The notes under the pieces: generated by a model
Seen by the model: the letters and a program-made list of their open reading frames with translations, nothing else
Database searches by the model: none
What the model was told of the DNA's origin: nothing
Shown here: positions 8,259 through 17,482 of the stretch, in pieces
How the letters are laid out: every line of letters starts with the position of its first letter
Numbering within the stretch: position 1 is the stretch's first letter
NCBI RefSeq assembly: GCF_018604545.1
Contig: NZ_CP075896.1
Span: forward strand, 3,286,001 to 3,350,000
Direction: 5' to 3'
From: Streptomyces koelreuteriae
GTDB lineage: Bacteria; Actinomycetota; Actinomycetes; Streptomycetales; Streptomycetaceae
Length of the DNA stretch: 64,000 bases
Position numbers and translations under genes: made by a program

Positions 8259-8732
8259 ATGACACAGACACCGGCACGTCCCGCCCCCGTGCACTGGAAG
8301 GTCGTCATCGACGCGGGCGACCCGCAGGCGCAGGCCGACTTCTGGGCCGCCGCGCTCCACTACGAGGTCGAGGACAACAGCGTCCTCATCGGGAAGCTGC
8401 TCGGCGCCGGTGTCGTGCCGCAGGAGCTCGTCGTCGAGTTCCACGGCCGCCACGCCTTCCGGGACCTGGTCGCCGTACGGCACCCCGAGGACCCGTTCGA
8501 GGAGGAGAGCGGGACCGGGCTGGGGCGGCGGCTGCTGTTCCAGAAGGTGCCGGAGGCGAAGACGGTCAAGAACCGGCTGCACCTCGATCTGCACCCGGGA
8601 GAGGGGCGGCGCGAGGAGGAGGTCGCGCGGCTGGAGGGGCTCGGGGCGAGGGTGCTGCGGCGGGTGGCGGAGCAGGGCGGCGAGTGGGCTCTGATGGCGG
8701 ACCCGGAGGGGAACGAGTTCTGCGTGCAGTAG
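8259..8732 (+). CDS. VOC (glyoxalase/bleomycin-resistance) superfamily protein
   Basis: A 157-residue protein with the paired beta-alpha-beta-beta-beta modules of the vicinal oxygen chelate fold: an opening WKVVIDAGDPQAQADFWAAAL, a central NRLHLDLHPGEG and a terminal WALMADPEGNEFCVQ. Streptomyces encode many such proteins of unknown substrate, some acting as drug-binding resistance proteins or lyases. It starts 7 bp after the HxlR gene, suggesting co-transcription with it and perhaps a shared role in tolerance to the same compound. Confidence 0.8.
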   Translation: MTQTPARPAPVHWKVVIDAGDPQAQADFWAAALHYEVEDNSVLIGKLLGAGVVPQELVVEFHGRHAFRDLVAVRHPEDPFEEESGTGLGRRLLFQKVPEAKTVKNRLHLDLHPGEGRREEEVARLEGLGARVLRRVAEQGGEWALMADPEGNEFCVQ

Positions 8733-8752
8733 CACGGCGGCGGGCCCGGTAA

Positions 8753-9823
<1,071 letters not shown>

Positions 9824-9832
9824 TTCTTCTCT

Positions 9833-11494
9833 TCACTGGTTGCGGGCGCGTTCCGTGAGGCGGCCCATGCGGGCCCGGGCCGACTCCAGTTGCTCGATCT
9901 CGTCGGCTGCCGGGCCGTCCTCGGCGGCGAGCTCGGTCCACAGGCCGATCAGGTCGCGCCCCAGCTCCAGACCCACCGCCGGGTCGCGCACGGCCCGCCA
10001 GGCGGTGGACGCGCTCTGCACGTTGCCGTAGGCGGCCTCCGCGTCGCCCGTACGGCGGCGGGCACCGGCCAGGTCGAGCGACAGCCGGAAGGCGCGGAGC
10101 GGGTCACCGGCCAAGTAGGCGATGTACGCGCTGAGTTCACCCAGCCGGAGCACCTCGGGGTGCTCCGGCCCCAGCGCCGCCGACGCCTGCGCGACGGTCT
10201 GCTCCGCGAGCCCGGCCGCCTCCTCGATCCTGCCCTCCTTCACGGCCTCGTTGATCCGCGTGATCGGCTCCGCGACGAGGGCGGGCGCCGCGGAGTCGCC
10301 CGAGGTGTCGGGGGTCTCGTCCCCGAACATGGCCTCCGCGACGGCGTCGAAGCCGCGGGCGGGCGTGGGCTTGGCGTCGAGGTCGGCGAGCATCTCCGCT
10401 TCGAGCACCGGGTCGGGCTTCCTGCTTCGCCTCGGCGCGGCGACGGGACCGGCTTCGGGGACGGGCAGCGGCCTCGCGTCCATGGGCGGAGGCGGCCCGA
10501 ACGCACCGGTGGGGGGCGCGACGGTGCCGGGCGGTGCGGCCGGGCCCGGAGGCGTGTCCTCCGGTGCGGGCGGCTCCTGTACGGCGCGCAGACGGAAGGT
10601 CGGGGCCGCGCCAAGGTCGTCCGACTCCGGTACGGGGCGCAGCACGTGTGTGGCGCTGTCGTTGCGCGAGGGGTTGTGTGAGGTGTCTTGTAGGGGTTCC
10701 TGCTCCGCCGGGGGTGGCATGGGTCCGGGCGTGCCGGGTGCGGGCGGTTCCGCAGCGGCGTCGGCGTGGGGCGGCTCGGCAGCCGTTGCGGCCGGGGGCC
10801 ATTCCGTCGCCGGGACGGTCAGGGGCGGTTCCGCTGCCGCGCCGACCGGGGGCGGCTCTGCGACGGCGCCGGCCTGGGGCCATTCCGTCGCCGGACCGGC
10901 GGTCGGAGGGTGCGTAGGCGTGCCGGCCAAGGGCGCTTCCACGGCCGGGCCGACCGAGGGCGGCTCAGCGGCGGCGGCCGGGGGCCACTCCGTCGCCGGA
11001 GGGGCGGTCGGTGGTTGCGCGGGTGTGCCCGCCTCGGGCCATTGCACCGCCGCGCCGGCCGTCGTCGGTTCCGGGGCCGGGCGGGAGGTCGGGCCGGTCG
11101 TCGGGGGGTGCGGCGGGTGTCCGGTGACGGACTCCTCCGGCGGTGTCGTACGGACCGGCTCGGCCGTGAAGTGGCTGGAGCCGTCCGGTTCGACCCGGAG
11201 GGGGACGACGTAGCCGATGCGCTCGTCGTGGATGGTGGCGAGGACGGCATGGCCGGTGGCGAGGGCGATGTGGTGGAGGCGGTTCAGGACCGCCTTGTGG
11301 ATCTCCTCGCCGGGGGCCGCGTAGACGGGGACGCCGCCGACGGACGCGCCGTCGGACACGCCCGGCGCTCCGGCACCGGCTCCGGCACCGCGTCCTGTTG
11401 TCCCGGGGACATGGACGTCGATCGGCGCCGCCGGAGTCGCCGCGTGTGCGGCCTGCTTCTGTTCCCGCTTCTTCTCGCGGCTGAGTCGCGACAT
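9833..11494 (-). CDS. Tetratricopeptide-repeat protein with long proline-rich linker
   Basis: A 553-residue protein of unknown function. It opens with a basic segment (MSRLSREKKREQKQ), then a folded N-terminal domain around residues 60-115 containing VPVYAAPGEEIHKAVLNRLH. From about 115 to 300 the chain is low-complexity, with repeated Pro-Ala-Thr units (TEWPPAA, AEPPSVG), encoded by imperfect DNA repeats at about 10730-11060. The last 150 residues are helical and TPR-like (IEEAAGLAEQTVAQASAAL then HPEVLRLGELSAYIAYLAGD). Start ATG 11494 has a GAGGGGA Shine-Dalgarno sequence. It is divergent from the small P-loop-like protein at 11656, a likely partner. No enzymatic motif seen. Confidence 0.72.
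   Translation of the reverse strand: MSRLSREKKREQKQAAHAATPAAPIDVHVPGTTGRGAGAGAGAPGVSDGASVGGVPVYAAPGEEIHKAVLNRLHHIALATGHAVLATIHDERIGYVVPLRVEPDGSSHFTAEPVRTTPPEESVTGHPPHPPTTGPTSRPAPEPTTAGAAVQWPEAGTPAQPPTAPPATEWPPAAAAEPPSVGPAVEAPLAGTPTHPPTAGPATEWPQAGAVAEPPPVGAAAEPPLTVPATEWPPAATAAEPPHADAAAEPPAPGTPGPMPPPAEQEPLQDTSHNPSRNDSATHVLRPVPESDDLGAAPTFRLRAVQEPPAPEDTPPGPAAPPGTVAPPTGAFGPPPPMDARPLPVPEAGPVAAPRRSRKPDPVLEAEMLADLDAKPTPARGFDAVAEAMFGDETPDTSGDSAAPALVAEPITRINEAVKEGRIEEAAGLAEQTVAQASAALGPEHPEVLRLGELSAYIAYLAGDPLRAFRLSLDLAGARRRTGDAEAAYGNVQSASTAWRAVRDPAVGLELGRDLIGLWTELAAEDGPAADEIEQLESARARMGRLTERARNQ
10730..11060. repeat. Degenerate coding repeats in the TPR protein linker
   Basis: Imperfectly repeated GC-rich units (recurring GGCCATTCCGTCGCCGG-like blocks spaced about 60-120 bp) encode the proline-rich linker. 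Slippage or recombination here would change linker length without breaking the frame. Confidence 0.55.
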
Positions 11495-11655
11495 CGTCCC
11501 CTCACTCGGCGTCGTACACCTACTTGTCGAGTGTGTCCGCTCGCTCCCGTTTCTCACGTCACCGCGGTGTCACAGGCTCGTCCCAAGGACTGTAGGCCCC
11601 GGCGCGCGTGGTTCCCGCCGGCATGAAGATCGACAGTACGAGGGAGGAGAGGTGC

Positions 11656-12159
11656 ATGCAGACAGGCATGCGACAAGGCCCGGAGATCTGGATCCGCGGC
11701 CCGGTGACAACCCCGGAGCCGGGACCGCCGGAGCCGGCCCACGCCCACGCCGCGGCACGGCGGTTCTCCTGGGTCGGCACACACGGCGGCGCGGGCGTCT
11801 CCACGCTCGCCGCGGTCTACGGCGGTCATGACAGCGGCCGCTCCTGGCCCGGGCCGGGCGACCCGCCGTCCGTGCTGCTGGTCGCCCGGACGCACGCGGC
11901 CGGGCTGGACACGGTCGCCGGGGCGGTGGAGCTCTTCCGGCGAGGACAGGCCCCGCCGGGGCTCGACCTGGACGGCGTCGTCCTCGTGGCGGACGCCCCG
12001 GGCCGGCTGCCGCGCCCGCTCGCCCAGCGGGTCAAGTCCCTGGAGGCGGTCATCGACGTGTACCGCGTGCCGTGGGTGCCCTCCTGGCGACTCGGCGAAC
12101 TGGGCCACCCGCCGCGCGAGACGGCGCCCCTGGCCAGGCTGACGGGAGAGGCACGCTGA
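11656..12159 (+). CDS. DUF6668-like protein with degenerate P-loop
   Basis: A 167-residue protein resembling Streptomyces proteins annotated DUF6668. The signature is FSWVGTHGGAGVSTLAAVYG near residue 40, which looks like the deviant Walker A of ParA/MinD ATPases but lacks the lysines, followed by VLLVARTHAAGLDTV and GVVLVADAPGRLPRPLAQRV. The fold is probably a MinD/SIMIBI-like NTPase that may no longer hydrolyse nucleotide. Start ATG 11656 sits behind GGGAGGAG at 11642-11649; in-frame ATG 11623 is an alternative. It is divergent from the TPR protein, and its TGA stop overlaps the proposed amidase start. Confidence 0.65.
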   Translation: MQTGMRQGPEIWIRGPVTTPEPGPPEPAHAHAAARRFSWVGTHGGAGVSTLAAVYGGHDSGRSWPGPGDPPSVLLVARTHAAGLDTVAGAVELFRRGQAPPGLDLDGVVLVADAPGRLPRPLAQRVKSLEAVIDVYRVPWVPSWRLGELGHPPRETAPLARLTGEAR

Positions 12160-13379
12160 CGGCCGCGCCCCTGTCGGCGGGGGAGATCGCGGCGGGCGTA
12201 CGGGCCCGGGAGCTGCGCGCGGTGGACGTGGTCGCGGCTGCGCTGGAGCGGATCGACCGGGCCGATCCGGAGCTGTGCGCGTTCGTCGAGGTGTGGCACG
12301 AGGAGGCGCTCCGGCGGGCGGGTGAGGTGGACGCGCTGCTCGACGGGCGTTCCGGGGGTGTCCCTCGCACGAGTGATGCCGACAGATCCGAAGATGCCCC
12401 TCGCACGAGTGGTGCCGACAACTTCATGGAGGCCGGGCCTCTGCCGCTCGCCGGTGTGCCCATCGCCGTGAAGGGGCGGAACGGGATGCGGGCGGCGGGG
12501 CCGCTGGTCGCGGCCGGAGCGGTGGTCGTGGGGGCCACCTCCGTGCCCGGGCCGGGGACGGAGTGGCAGACCTGGGGGCTCGGTGCGCGCGGCCGGACCG
12601 TGAATCCATGGCGGGCCGACCGTACGCCGGGCGGTTCCTCGGCCGGGTCGGCGGTGGCGGTGGCGGCCGGGCTGGTGCCGCTGGCGACGGGGAGCGACGG
12701 GGCCGGGTCGGTGCGGATCCCCGCGGCGTGGTGCGGGGTCGTCGGACTGAAGGCCACGGCCGGGCGGCTGCCCTCCGCCGACCGCACGGGGCTTGCCGTC
12801 CCCGGCGTGCTCACCCGCTCGGCGTCGGACGCGGCGCGCTGGTGGCAGGTGGTGACGGGCGAGCCGAAGCCCGTGCCCCCGCCCCTACCAATCACCGCCG
12901 TCTGGTCCCCCGACCTCGGTTTCGCCGGGCCCGATCCGGAGCCCGTCGCACTCGCCCGGGCCGCGGTGGAACGGCTCGTGGCGGCAGGTGTCGTACGGCT
13001 CGTACGACCACGGGTGCCGCTGCGGCTCACCGACCCCGGGCCCGCGTGGCTCGCCCTGCGCGCACCCGGCGCCGACCTGGCCGGGGCGCATCGCGACCGG
13101 GCGGAGAACGACCGGCGGCTGGCCGGGCTGTTCGAGGATGCCGAGCTGCTGCTGACGCCCACGGCACCCACCGCCCCGCACGGCCACGAAGGGCCAGGGG
13201 ACCGCTACTCCACCTCGCTCACCTGGGCGTTCAACCTCAGCGGGCATCCGGCACTGAGCCTCCCGGCGGGCTTCGGCGAGGACGGCTGCCCGGCCGGGCT
13301 GCACCTGGTCGCACCGCACGGGCGGGAGGCGCTGCTGCTGGCGGTGGCGCGGGAGGCGGAGGCACGTATCGAGAGCTGA
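12156..13379 (+). CDS. Amidase-signature family hydrolase
   Basis: A roughly 407-residue amidase. The Ser-cisSer-Lys triad is visible: K106 (IAVKGRNG), S161/S162 in GGSSAGSA and S185 in SDGAGSVRIPA. The enzyme hydrolyses a carboxamide of unknown identity in the cytoplasm and is shorter than most relatives (450-500), with a reduced middle section. The likely start is CTG 12156, overlapping the previous stop as CTGA and preceded by GGGAGAG at 12144-12150; the family homology begins right after it. An in-frame GTG at 12072 would add 28 unrelated residues. A 36-bp duplication (12362-12420) inserts a repeated PRTS-D-GAD segment before the catalytic lysine. Confidence 0.82.
   Translation: MTAAPLSAGEIAAGVRARELRAVDVVAAALERIDRADPELCAFVEVWHEEALRRAGEVDALLDGRSGGVPRTSDADRSEDAPRTSGADNFMEAGPLPLAGVPIAVKGRNGMRAAGPLVAAGAVVVGATSVPGPGTEWQTWGLGARGRTVNPWRADRTPGGSSAGSAVAVAAGLVPLATGSDGAGSVRIPAAWCGVVGLKATAGRLPSADRTGLAVPGVLTRSASDAARWWQVVTGEPKPVPPPLPITAVWSPDLGFAGPDPEPVALARAAVERLVAAGVVRLVRPRVPLRLTDPGPAWLALRAPGADLAGAHRDRAENDRRLAGLFEDAELLLTPTAPTAPHGHEGPGDRYSTSLTWAFNLSGHPALSLPAGFGEDGCPAGLHLVAPHGREALLLAVAREAEARIES
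12362..12420. repeat. In-frame 36-bp spaced tandem duplication in the amidase gene
   Basis: CCCTCGCACGAGTGATGCC at 12362 recurs at 12398 with one change, 36 bp apart. Each full copy is 23 bp, and the duplication adds about 12 residues upstream of the catalytic lysine. Confidence 0.8.
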
Positions 13380-13424
13380 CGGGCAGGCCCGCGTGACCGA
13401 CGAGGCCACCCCTGGCGGATTTGA

Positions 13425-13436
13425 ATGCGCACGCAT
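13425..13436. promoter_or_regulatory. Palindrome upstream of the FMN reductase gene
   Basis: ATGCG-CA-CGCAT is a perfect inverted repeat 51 bp before the start of the next gene, inside an AT-richer stretch than its surroundings. It is a plausible operator, regulator unknown. Confidence 0.4.
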
Positions 13437-13486
13437 ATGATGCAAGCGCGTGTAATCGCCGTACGCCTTTCTTCTGGGGGACCTCC

Positions 13487-14068
13487 ATGACCCGCCGCTT
13501 CCTCTTCGTCCTCGGCAGCGCCCGCGCCGAGGGCAACTCCGAGCTGCTGGCCCGCCGGGCCGCCGAGCAACTGCCCCCGGACGTCGAACAGCAGTGGATC
13601 GACCTCTCCGAGCATCCCGTGCCCGACTTCGAGGACCTGCGGCACGACAGCGATCATGTCCGTCCGACCGAGGGCAACCACGCCCTGCTCCTCGACGCCA
13701 CGCTCGCGGCGACGGACATCGTGATCGTCACGCCCCTGTACTGGTACTCGGTCTCCGCACAGACCAAGCGCTACCTGGACTACTGGTCGGGCTGGCTGCG
13801 CACGCCCGGCCTCGACTTCAAGGCGACCCTGGCCGGACGCACCCTGTGGGGCGTCACCGCCTTGGCGCACCGGGAGGAGGTCGTCGCCGACCCGCTGATC
13901 GGGACGCTGCACAACTCGGCCGCGTACATGGGGATGCGCTTCGGCGGGGTGCTGCTCGGCAACGGCAGCAAGCCGGGTGACGTACTGAACGACACCGAGG
14001 CCCTGACCCGGGCCAAGACCTTCTTCACCCAGGAGGCGCCGCCCGCCCGGTTCCTGTACGAGAACTGA
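13487..14068 (+). CDS. NAD(P)H-dependent FMN reductase / flavodoxin-like quinone reductase
   Basis: A 193-residue flavodoxin-fold protein. The phosphate-binding loop follows the first strand (FLFVLGSARAEGNSELLARRA), and VIVTPLYWYSVSAQTKRYLDYW is the isoalloxazine-side loop typical of the NADPH-dependent FMN reductase and WrbA-like families. It probably carries FMN and reduces flavin, quinone or azo substrates. Start ATG 13487 lies behind GGGGG at 13476-13480. It stands alone, convergent with the ABC permease gene only 3 bp away. Confidence 0.85.
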   Translation: MTRRFLFVLGSARAEGNSELLARRAAEQLPPDVEQQWIDLSEHPVPDFEDLRHDSDHVRPTEGNHALLLDATLAATDIVIVTPLYWYSVSAQTKRYLDYWSGWLRTPGLDFKATLAGRTLWGVTALAHREEVVADPLIGTLHNSAAYMGMRFGGVLLGNGSKPGDVLNDTEALTRAKTFFTQEAPPARFLYEN

Positions 14069-14071
14069 GCT

Positions 14072-14953
14072 CTAAGCGGTGATGTCCTTCGTCGTGAAGC
14101 GGGCCCAGGCCGCCGAGCCGAACACCGCCGCGTACAGGGCCTGGAGGCCGAGGTTCTTGGTCAGCTCGTCCCAGTAGACCGGCTCGCGCATGAGGTCGGC
14201 GAAGGACAGCCAGTAGTGCGAGAAGAAGTACGGCTGGAGGGCGTGCAGTTGCGGGATCTGGTCGAGGATCTGGACCGTGATCAGCAGGCCGACGGTGGTG
14301 GCCATCGCCGCGATGCCGCTGCCCGTGAGCGTCGAGACGAACAGGCCGAGCGCGGCGACGCCGATCAGTGACGCGGCGACGGCGAGGGCGATCAGCAGGG
14401 CTCTGCCCAGGCCCTCGGCGAAGCTGATCCGCGTACCGGAGATGGTCGTCAGGTCTCCTAGCGGGAACAGCAGCGCGCCGACCGTCAGCGCCGAGACGGC
14501 GACCACCAGGGTGGCCACCAGGCAGAAGATGACGACGGTCGCGTACTTGGTGAGCAGCAGACGGCTGCGGCCGGCCGGGGCGACGAGCAGATAGCGCAGG
14601 GTGCCGGCGTTCGACTCGCCGGCGATCGCGTCGCCCGCGACGACCCCGATCGCCATCGGCAGGAAGAACGGGAGGGTGGCGGCCAGGGCGGTGAAGACGA
14701 GGAACAGGCCGTTGTTGGTGATCTGCGAGATGAAGGCCGGTCCTCCGCCCCCTCCGCCGCCGGGCGACGAACCGTCACCCGTCTCGATCTTGACGGCGAT
14801 GCCGACCAGGACGGGCACGCCCGCAAGGACGGCCAGCAGCGCGAGGGTGCGCCAGCGCCGGAAGGTCGTGGTGAGTTCGCTGCGCAGCAGCCCGAAGGTC
14901 CACAGCGGGCTCACCGGGCGTACGGCAGCCTTCGCCGTGTCAGCCTGCGACAT
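14072..14953 (-). CDS. ABC-2 type transporter permease
   Basis: A 293-residue membrane protein with about six segments and a glycine-rich extracytoplasmic loop (DGSSPGGGGGGGP) after the first helix. The pattern AGDAIAGESNAGTLRYLLVAPAGRSRLLLTKY is the cytoplasmic coupling region seen in ABC-2 exporters of the NatB/YhaP kind. It overlaps the end of the ATPase gene by 14 bp and follows it in one operon with the LolA-like gene. The exporter substrate is unknown. Confidence 0.87.
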   Translation of the reverse strand: MSQADTAKAAVRPVSPLWTFGLLRSELTTTFRRWRTLALLAVLAGVPVLVGIAVKIETGDGSSPGGGGGGGPAFISQITNNGLFLVFTALAATLPFFLPMAIGVVAGDAIAGESNAGTLRYLLVAPAGRSRLLLTKYATVVIFCLVATLVVAVSALTVGALLFPLGDLTTISGTRISFAEGLGRALLIALAVAASLIGVAALGLFVSTLTGSGIAAMATTVGLLITVQILDQIPQLHALQPYFFSHYWLSFADLMREPVYWDELTKNLGLQALYAAVFGSAAWARFTTKDITA

Positions 14954-15935
14954 CGAACCCCTCCCCCGTCAGCGCCACGAACGCGTCCTCCAGCGAGGCC
15001 CGTTCGACCGTGAAGCCGCGTACGCGCACCCCGGCCGTCACCAGCGCGGCGTTCACCTCGGCGAGGTCGCGGTCCGGCGGTTCGCCGGTCACCCGGTCGT
15101 CGGTGACGACGAGGTCGCCGATGCCCTGCTCCTTCAGCACCCGGGCCGCCTCCGCCGGGTCCGGAGTGGTCACGACGAGTCGGCCGCGTGCCCCGGCGGA
15201 CAGCTCCGCCACCGGGCCCTGTGTGATCAGACGGCCCTGGGCCATCACGGCCGCGTGCGTGCAGACCTGTTCGATCTCGTCCAGCAGATGGGAAGAGAGG
15301 AAGACGGTCGTACCGTCCGAGGCCAGTTCCCGGATCAGGGTGCGGATCTCGCGCATGCCCTGCGGGTCGAGGCCGTTGGTCGGCTCGTCGAGCACCAGCA
15401 GCCGGCGGGGCTGGAGCAGGGCGGCCGCGAGGCCCAGGCGCTGCTTCATGCCCAGTGAGTACGCCTTGGCCTTCTTGCTCCCCGCGGCCGTCAGGCCCAC
15501 CCGGTCCAGGGCGGCTGCGACCCGGGCCCGCCGGGTGCGGGGGTCGGCGGCCGGGTCGGCCGAGTCGTACCGGATGAGGTTGTCGCGGCCGGAGAGGAAG
15601 CCGTAGAGGGCCGGGCCCTCGATGAGGGCGCCGACGTGCGGCAGCACGGCGCGGGTGGCCCGGGGCATGGGCTGCCCGAGGACCCGCGCCGTGCCGGAGG
15701 TGGCCTCGATGAGGCCCATCAGCATGCGGATGGTGGTGGTCTTGCCGGAGCCGTTGGGGCCGAGGAAGCCGAAGACACTGCCCGCCGGGACGGTCAGATC
15801 GAGACCGTCGACGGCGAGCTGTCCGCCGCGGTAGCGCTTGGTGAGCGCGCGGGTGGAGATGACGGGGTCCGCGGGGTCTTCGGGCTCACCCCGCGCCTCC
15901 CGTTGCTCCGATTCCGTGGCGGACGGTTCGCCCAT
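14940..15935 (-). CDS. ABC transporter ATP-binding protein
   Basis: A 331-residue ATPase. Walker A is GPNGSGKT at residues 59-66, the signature is LGMKQRLGLAAAL, Walker B is LLVLDEP, and the switch histidine is in SSHLLDEIEQV. The C-terminal extension with a separate beta domain (about residues 240-331) is typical of NatA/CcmA-like drug or antimicrobial-peptide exporters. Start ATG 15935 has GAGG upstream. It lies 41 bp downstream of the LolA-like gene and overlaps the permease gene. Confidence 0.92.
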   Translation of the reverse strand: MGEPSATESEQREARGEPEDPADPVISTRALTKRYRGGQLAVDGLDLTVPAGSVFGFLGPNGSGKTTTIRMLMGLIEATSGTARVLGQPMPRATRAVLPHVGALIEGPALYGFLSGRDNLIRYDSADPAADPRTRRARVAAALDRVGLTAAGSKKAKAYSLGMKQRLGLAAALLQPRRLLVLDEPTNGLDPQGMREIRTLIRELASDGTTVFLSSHLLDEIEQVCTHAAVMAQGRLITQGPVAELSAGARGRLVVTTPDPAEAARVLKEQGIGDLVVTDDRVTGEPPDRDLAEVNAALVTAGVRVRGFTVERASLEDAFVALTGEGFDVAG

Positions 15936-15976
15936 CGGCTTCCTCGTTCTCTTGGCGTCCCCTGGCGGCAGGGGAC

Positions 15977-17239
15977 TTACTTCCCGGCGTCGGCCGCCTT
16001 CACCAGCGCGTCCTTGGTGACCAGGCCGACGTAGACCTTGCCGTCGTCCGTGATCAGGGCGTTGACCAGACGGGTCGAGAAGACCGTGCCCGAGCCGAAC
16101 TTGCCGGTGACCTTGTCGCCGAGCGAGTCCATGAAGCCGCCGAGGTCGCCGCCGGCCTTGCCGGAGGGCACGCCCTCGCCGCCGGTGTCGAAGGTGGCTA
16201 TGGCGTTCCAGCCCTCGCCGATGGTCTTCATGCCGTCGAGGCCCTGGCCGAGGTCCTCCTCCGACTTCGGGGCGTGCCGAGGGGCATCTCCCTTGTCGAA
16301 GTCCTTGCCCAAGTCCTTGCCGAAGCCCTTCTCGAGGCCCTTCTCGGAGCCCTTCTCGGGCGCCTCCTCCTCGGTGACCTTCGCCCCCTTCGGCGGGGTG
16401 AAGTCGAAGGTCGACGCGGCCGGCTTGGCGAAGTCGACCTGGGTGAAGCCCGCGTCGACGACGGCGGAGCCGCCGCTCGCCGGGGTCAGCGTGAACTTCA
16501 GCGGCGTGCCCGTCTTCGCGTCCACGGCCACGGTGATCGCACCGACCGTCGAGCCGGACTGCTTCGGCTTGATGAGCAGCTTGTAGGCGTCCCGCCCGGC
16601 GACCTGGGCGGTGCCGTCCACGGTCACGGAGGTCGTGTCGTCGGCGGCCTTGAGGGCCTCCTCGGCGAAGTCCTTCGGCGTGGCAGGCGGCTGCTGCCGG
16701 TGGTCCTCGCCGCTCTCGGAGGCCGTGCCGTGGTGGACCTCGTTCGACTTGCTGTCGTAGGCCCAGACGTCCTTGCCGTTGTGGACGATGCTGTACTCGG
16801 CGGCGTTCTCCAGCAGCGACAGCTTCTGCTTGTCCGGGCCGTCGGCCGCGACGCGCAGGGTGTGCGTGCCGGAGGCCAGTTCGGTGAGCTTGGCGGTCGG
16901 GTCGGCGGAGGAGCCGCCCTCGCCCCGGCCCGCGGCACCGGACATCAGGCTGCTCTCCAGCCCGCCGAGGTCCGGCAGCCCGAGGTCCGTGCTGATCTTC
17001 ACGGTGCCGGACAGCTGCTGGACGTCCGACTTGGCGATCTTCTCGATGAGCTGCTGTGCGGTGATCTTCGGGAGGTCGGGGTCCCCGGAGTCGGCGAGCG
17101 CGGGGACCAGCCCGATCGTCGCGGCCGCCACCCCCATCACCGTGACCGGTACGACGTACCGCGCGGCCTTGCGCCGTCCGGAACGCCGCTCGTCGACCTC
17201 CCCGGCGGTCGTGCTGTCGTCGGATGCGTACGGTGCCAT
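15977..17239 (-). CDS. Membrane-anchored LolA-like (DUF2092-type) lipoprotein-carrier homologue
   Basis: A 420-residue envelope protein with one N-terminal membrane segment (about residues 28-50, VVPVTVMGVAAATIGLVPAL) and a LolA/LppX-like half-barrel body: ITAQQLIEKIAKSDVQQLSG, VWAYDSKSNEVHH and GRDAYKLLIKPKQSG resemble strands of outer-membrane lipoprotein-sorting homologues. Near residue 300 is a charged Gly-Lys repeat (KGSEKGLEKGFGKDLGKD). The start has GGAGG 9 bp upstream. The gene heads an operon with an ABC exporter, which in Gram-positive bacteria suggests handling of a lipid, lipopeptide or antimicrobial at the outer face. RseB-like sensing is an alternative. Confidence 0.72.
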   Translation of the reverse strand: MAPYASDDSTTAGEVDERRSGRRKAARYVVPVTVMGVAAATIGLVPALADSGDPDLPKITAQQLIEKIAKSDVQQLSGTVKISTDLGLPDLGGLESSLMSGAAGRGEGGSSADPTAKLTELASGTHTLRVAADGPDKQKLSLLENAAEYSIVHNGKDVWAYDSKSNEVHHGTASESGEDHRQQPPATPKDFAEEALKAADDTTSVTVDGTAQVAGRDAYKLLIKPKQSGSTVGAITVAVDAKTGTPLKFTLTPASGGSAVVDAGFTQVDFAKPAASTFDFTPPKGAKVTEEEAPEKGSEKGLEKGFGKDLGKDFDKGDAPRHAPKSEEDLGQGLDGMKTIGEGWNAIATFDTGGEGVPSGKAGGDLGGFMDSLGDKVTGKFGSGTVFSTRLVNALITDDGKVYVGLVTKDALVKAADAGK

Positions 17240-17308
17240 GTGTGCCCTACCTCCGTGGTCGGCGGCGGCTGTCCGTGTCGTCCACGCACTCGTCCCTGAG
17301 CCGCCATT

Positions 17309-17373
17309 CTCACCCGAACAGGTGAGGAGTGGTGTTTTCCCTGGTGTTCATCTGACCAAATCGGCCAGGGAAA
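17309..17373. promoter_or_regulatory. Two inverted repeats between the polyprenyl synthase and LolA-like genes
   Basis: CTCACC (17309-17314) with GGTGAG (17321-17326), and TTTCCCTGG (17336-17344) with CCAGGGAAA (17365-17373, 20-bp loop). The second may end transcription of the polyprenyl synthase gene (minus strand), or both may be operators for the LolA-like operon. Confidence 0.45.
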
Positions 17374-17482
17374 TACGTCAGACCCCGGACTCAACTCCAC
17401 GTACTGCTGGGGTATGACACGGAGGACCGGCTCCTCCCCCGACCCGTAGGGGACGGGGGCCGGTTCGGGCGCCGCTTCGGGG

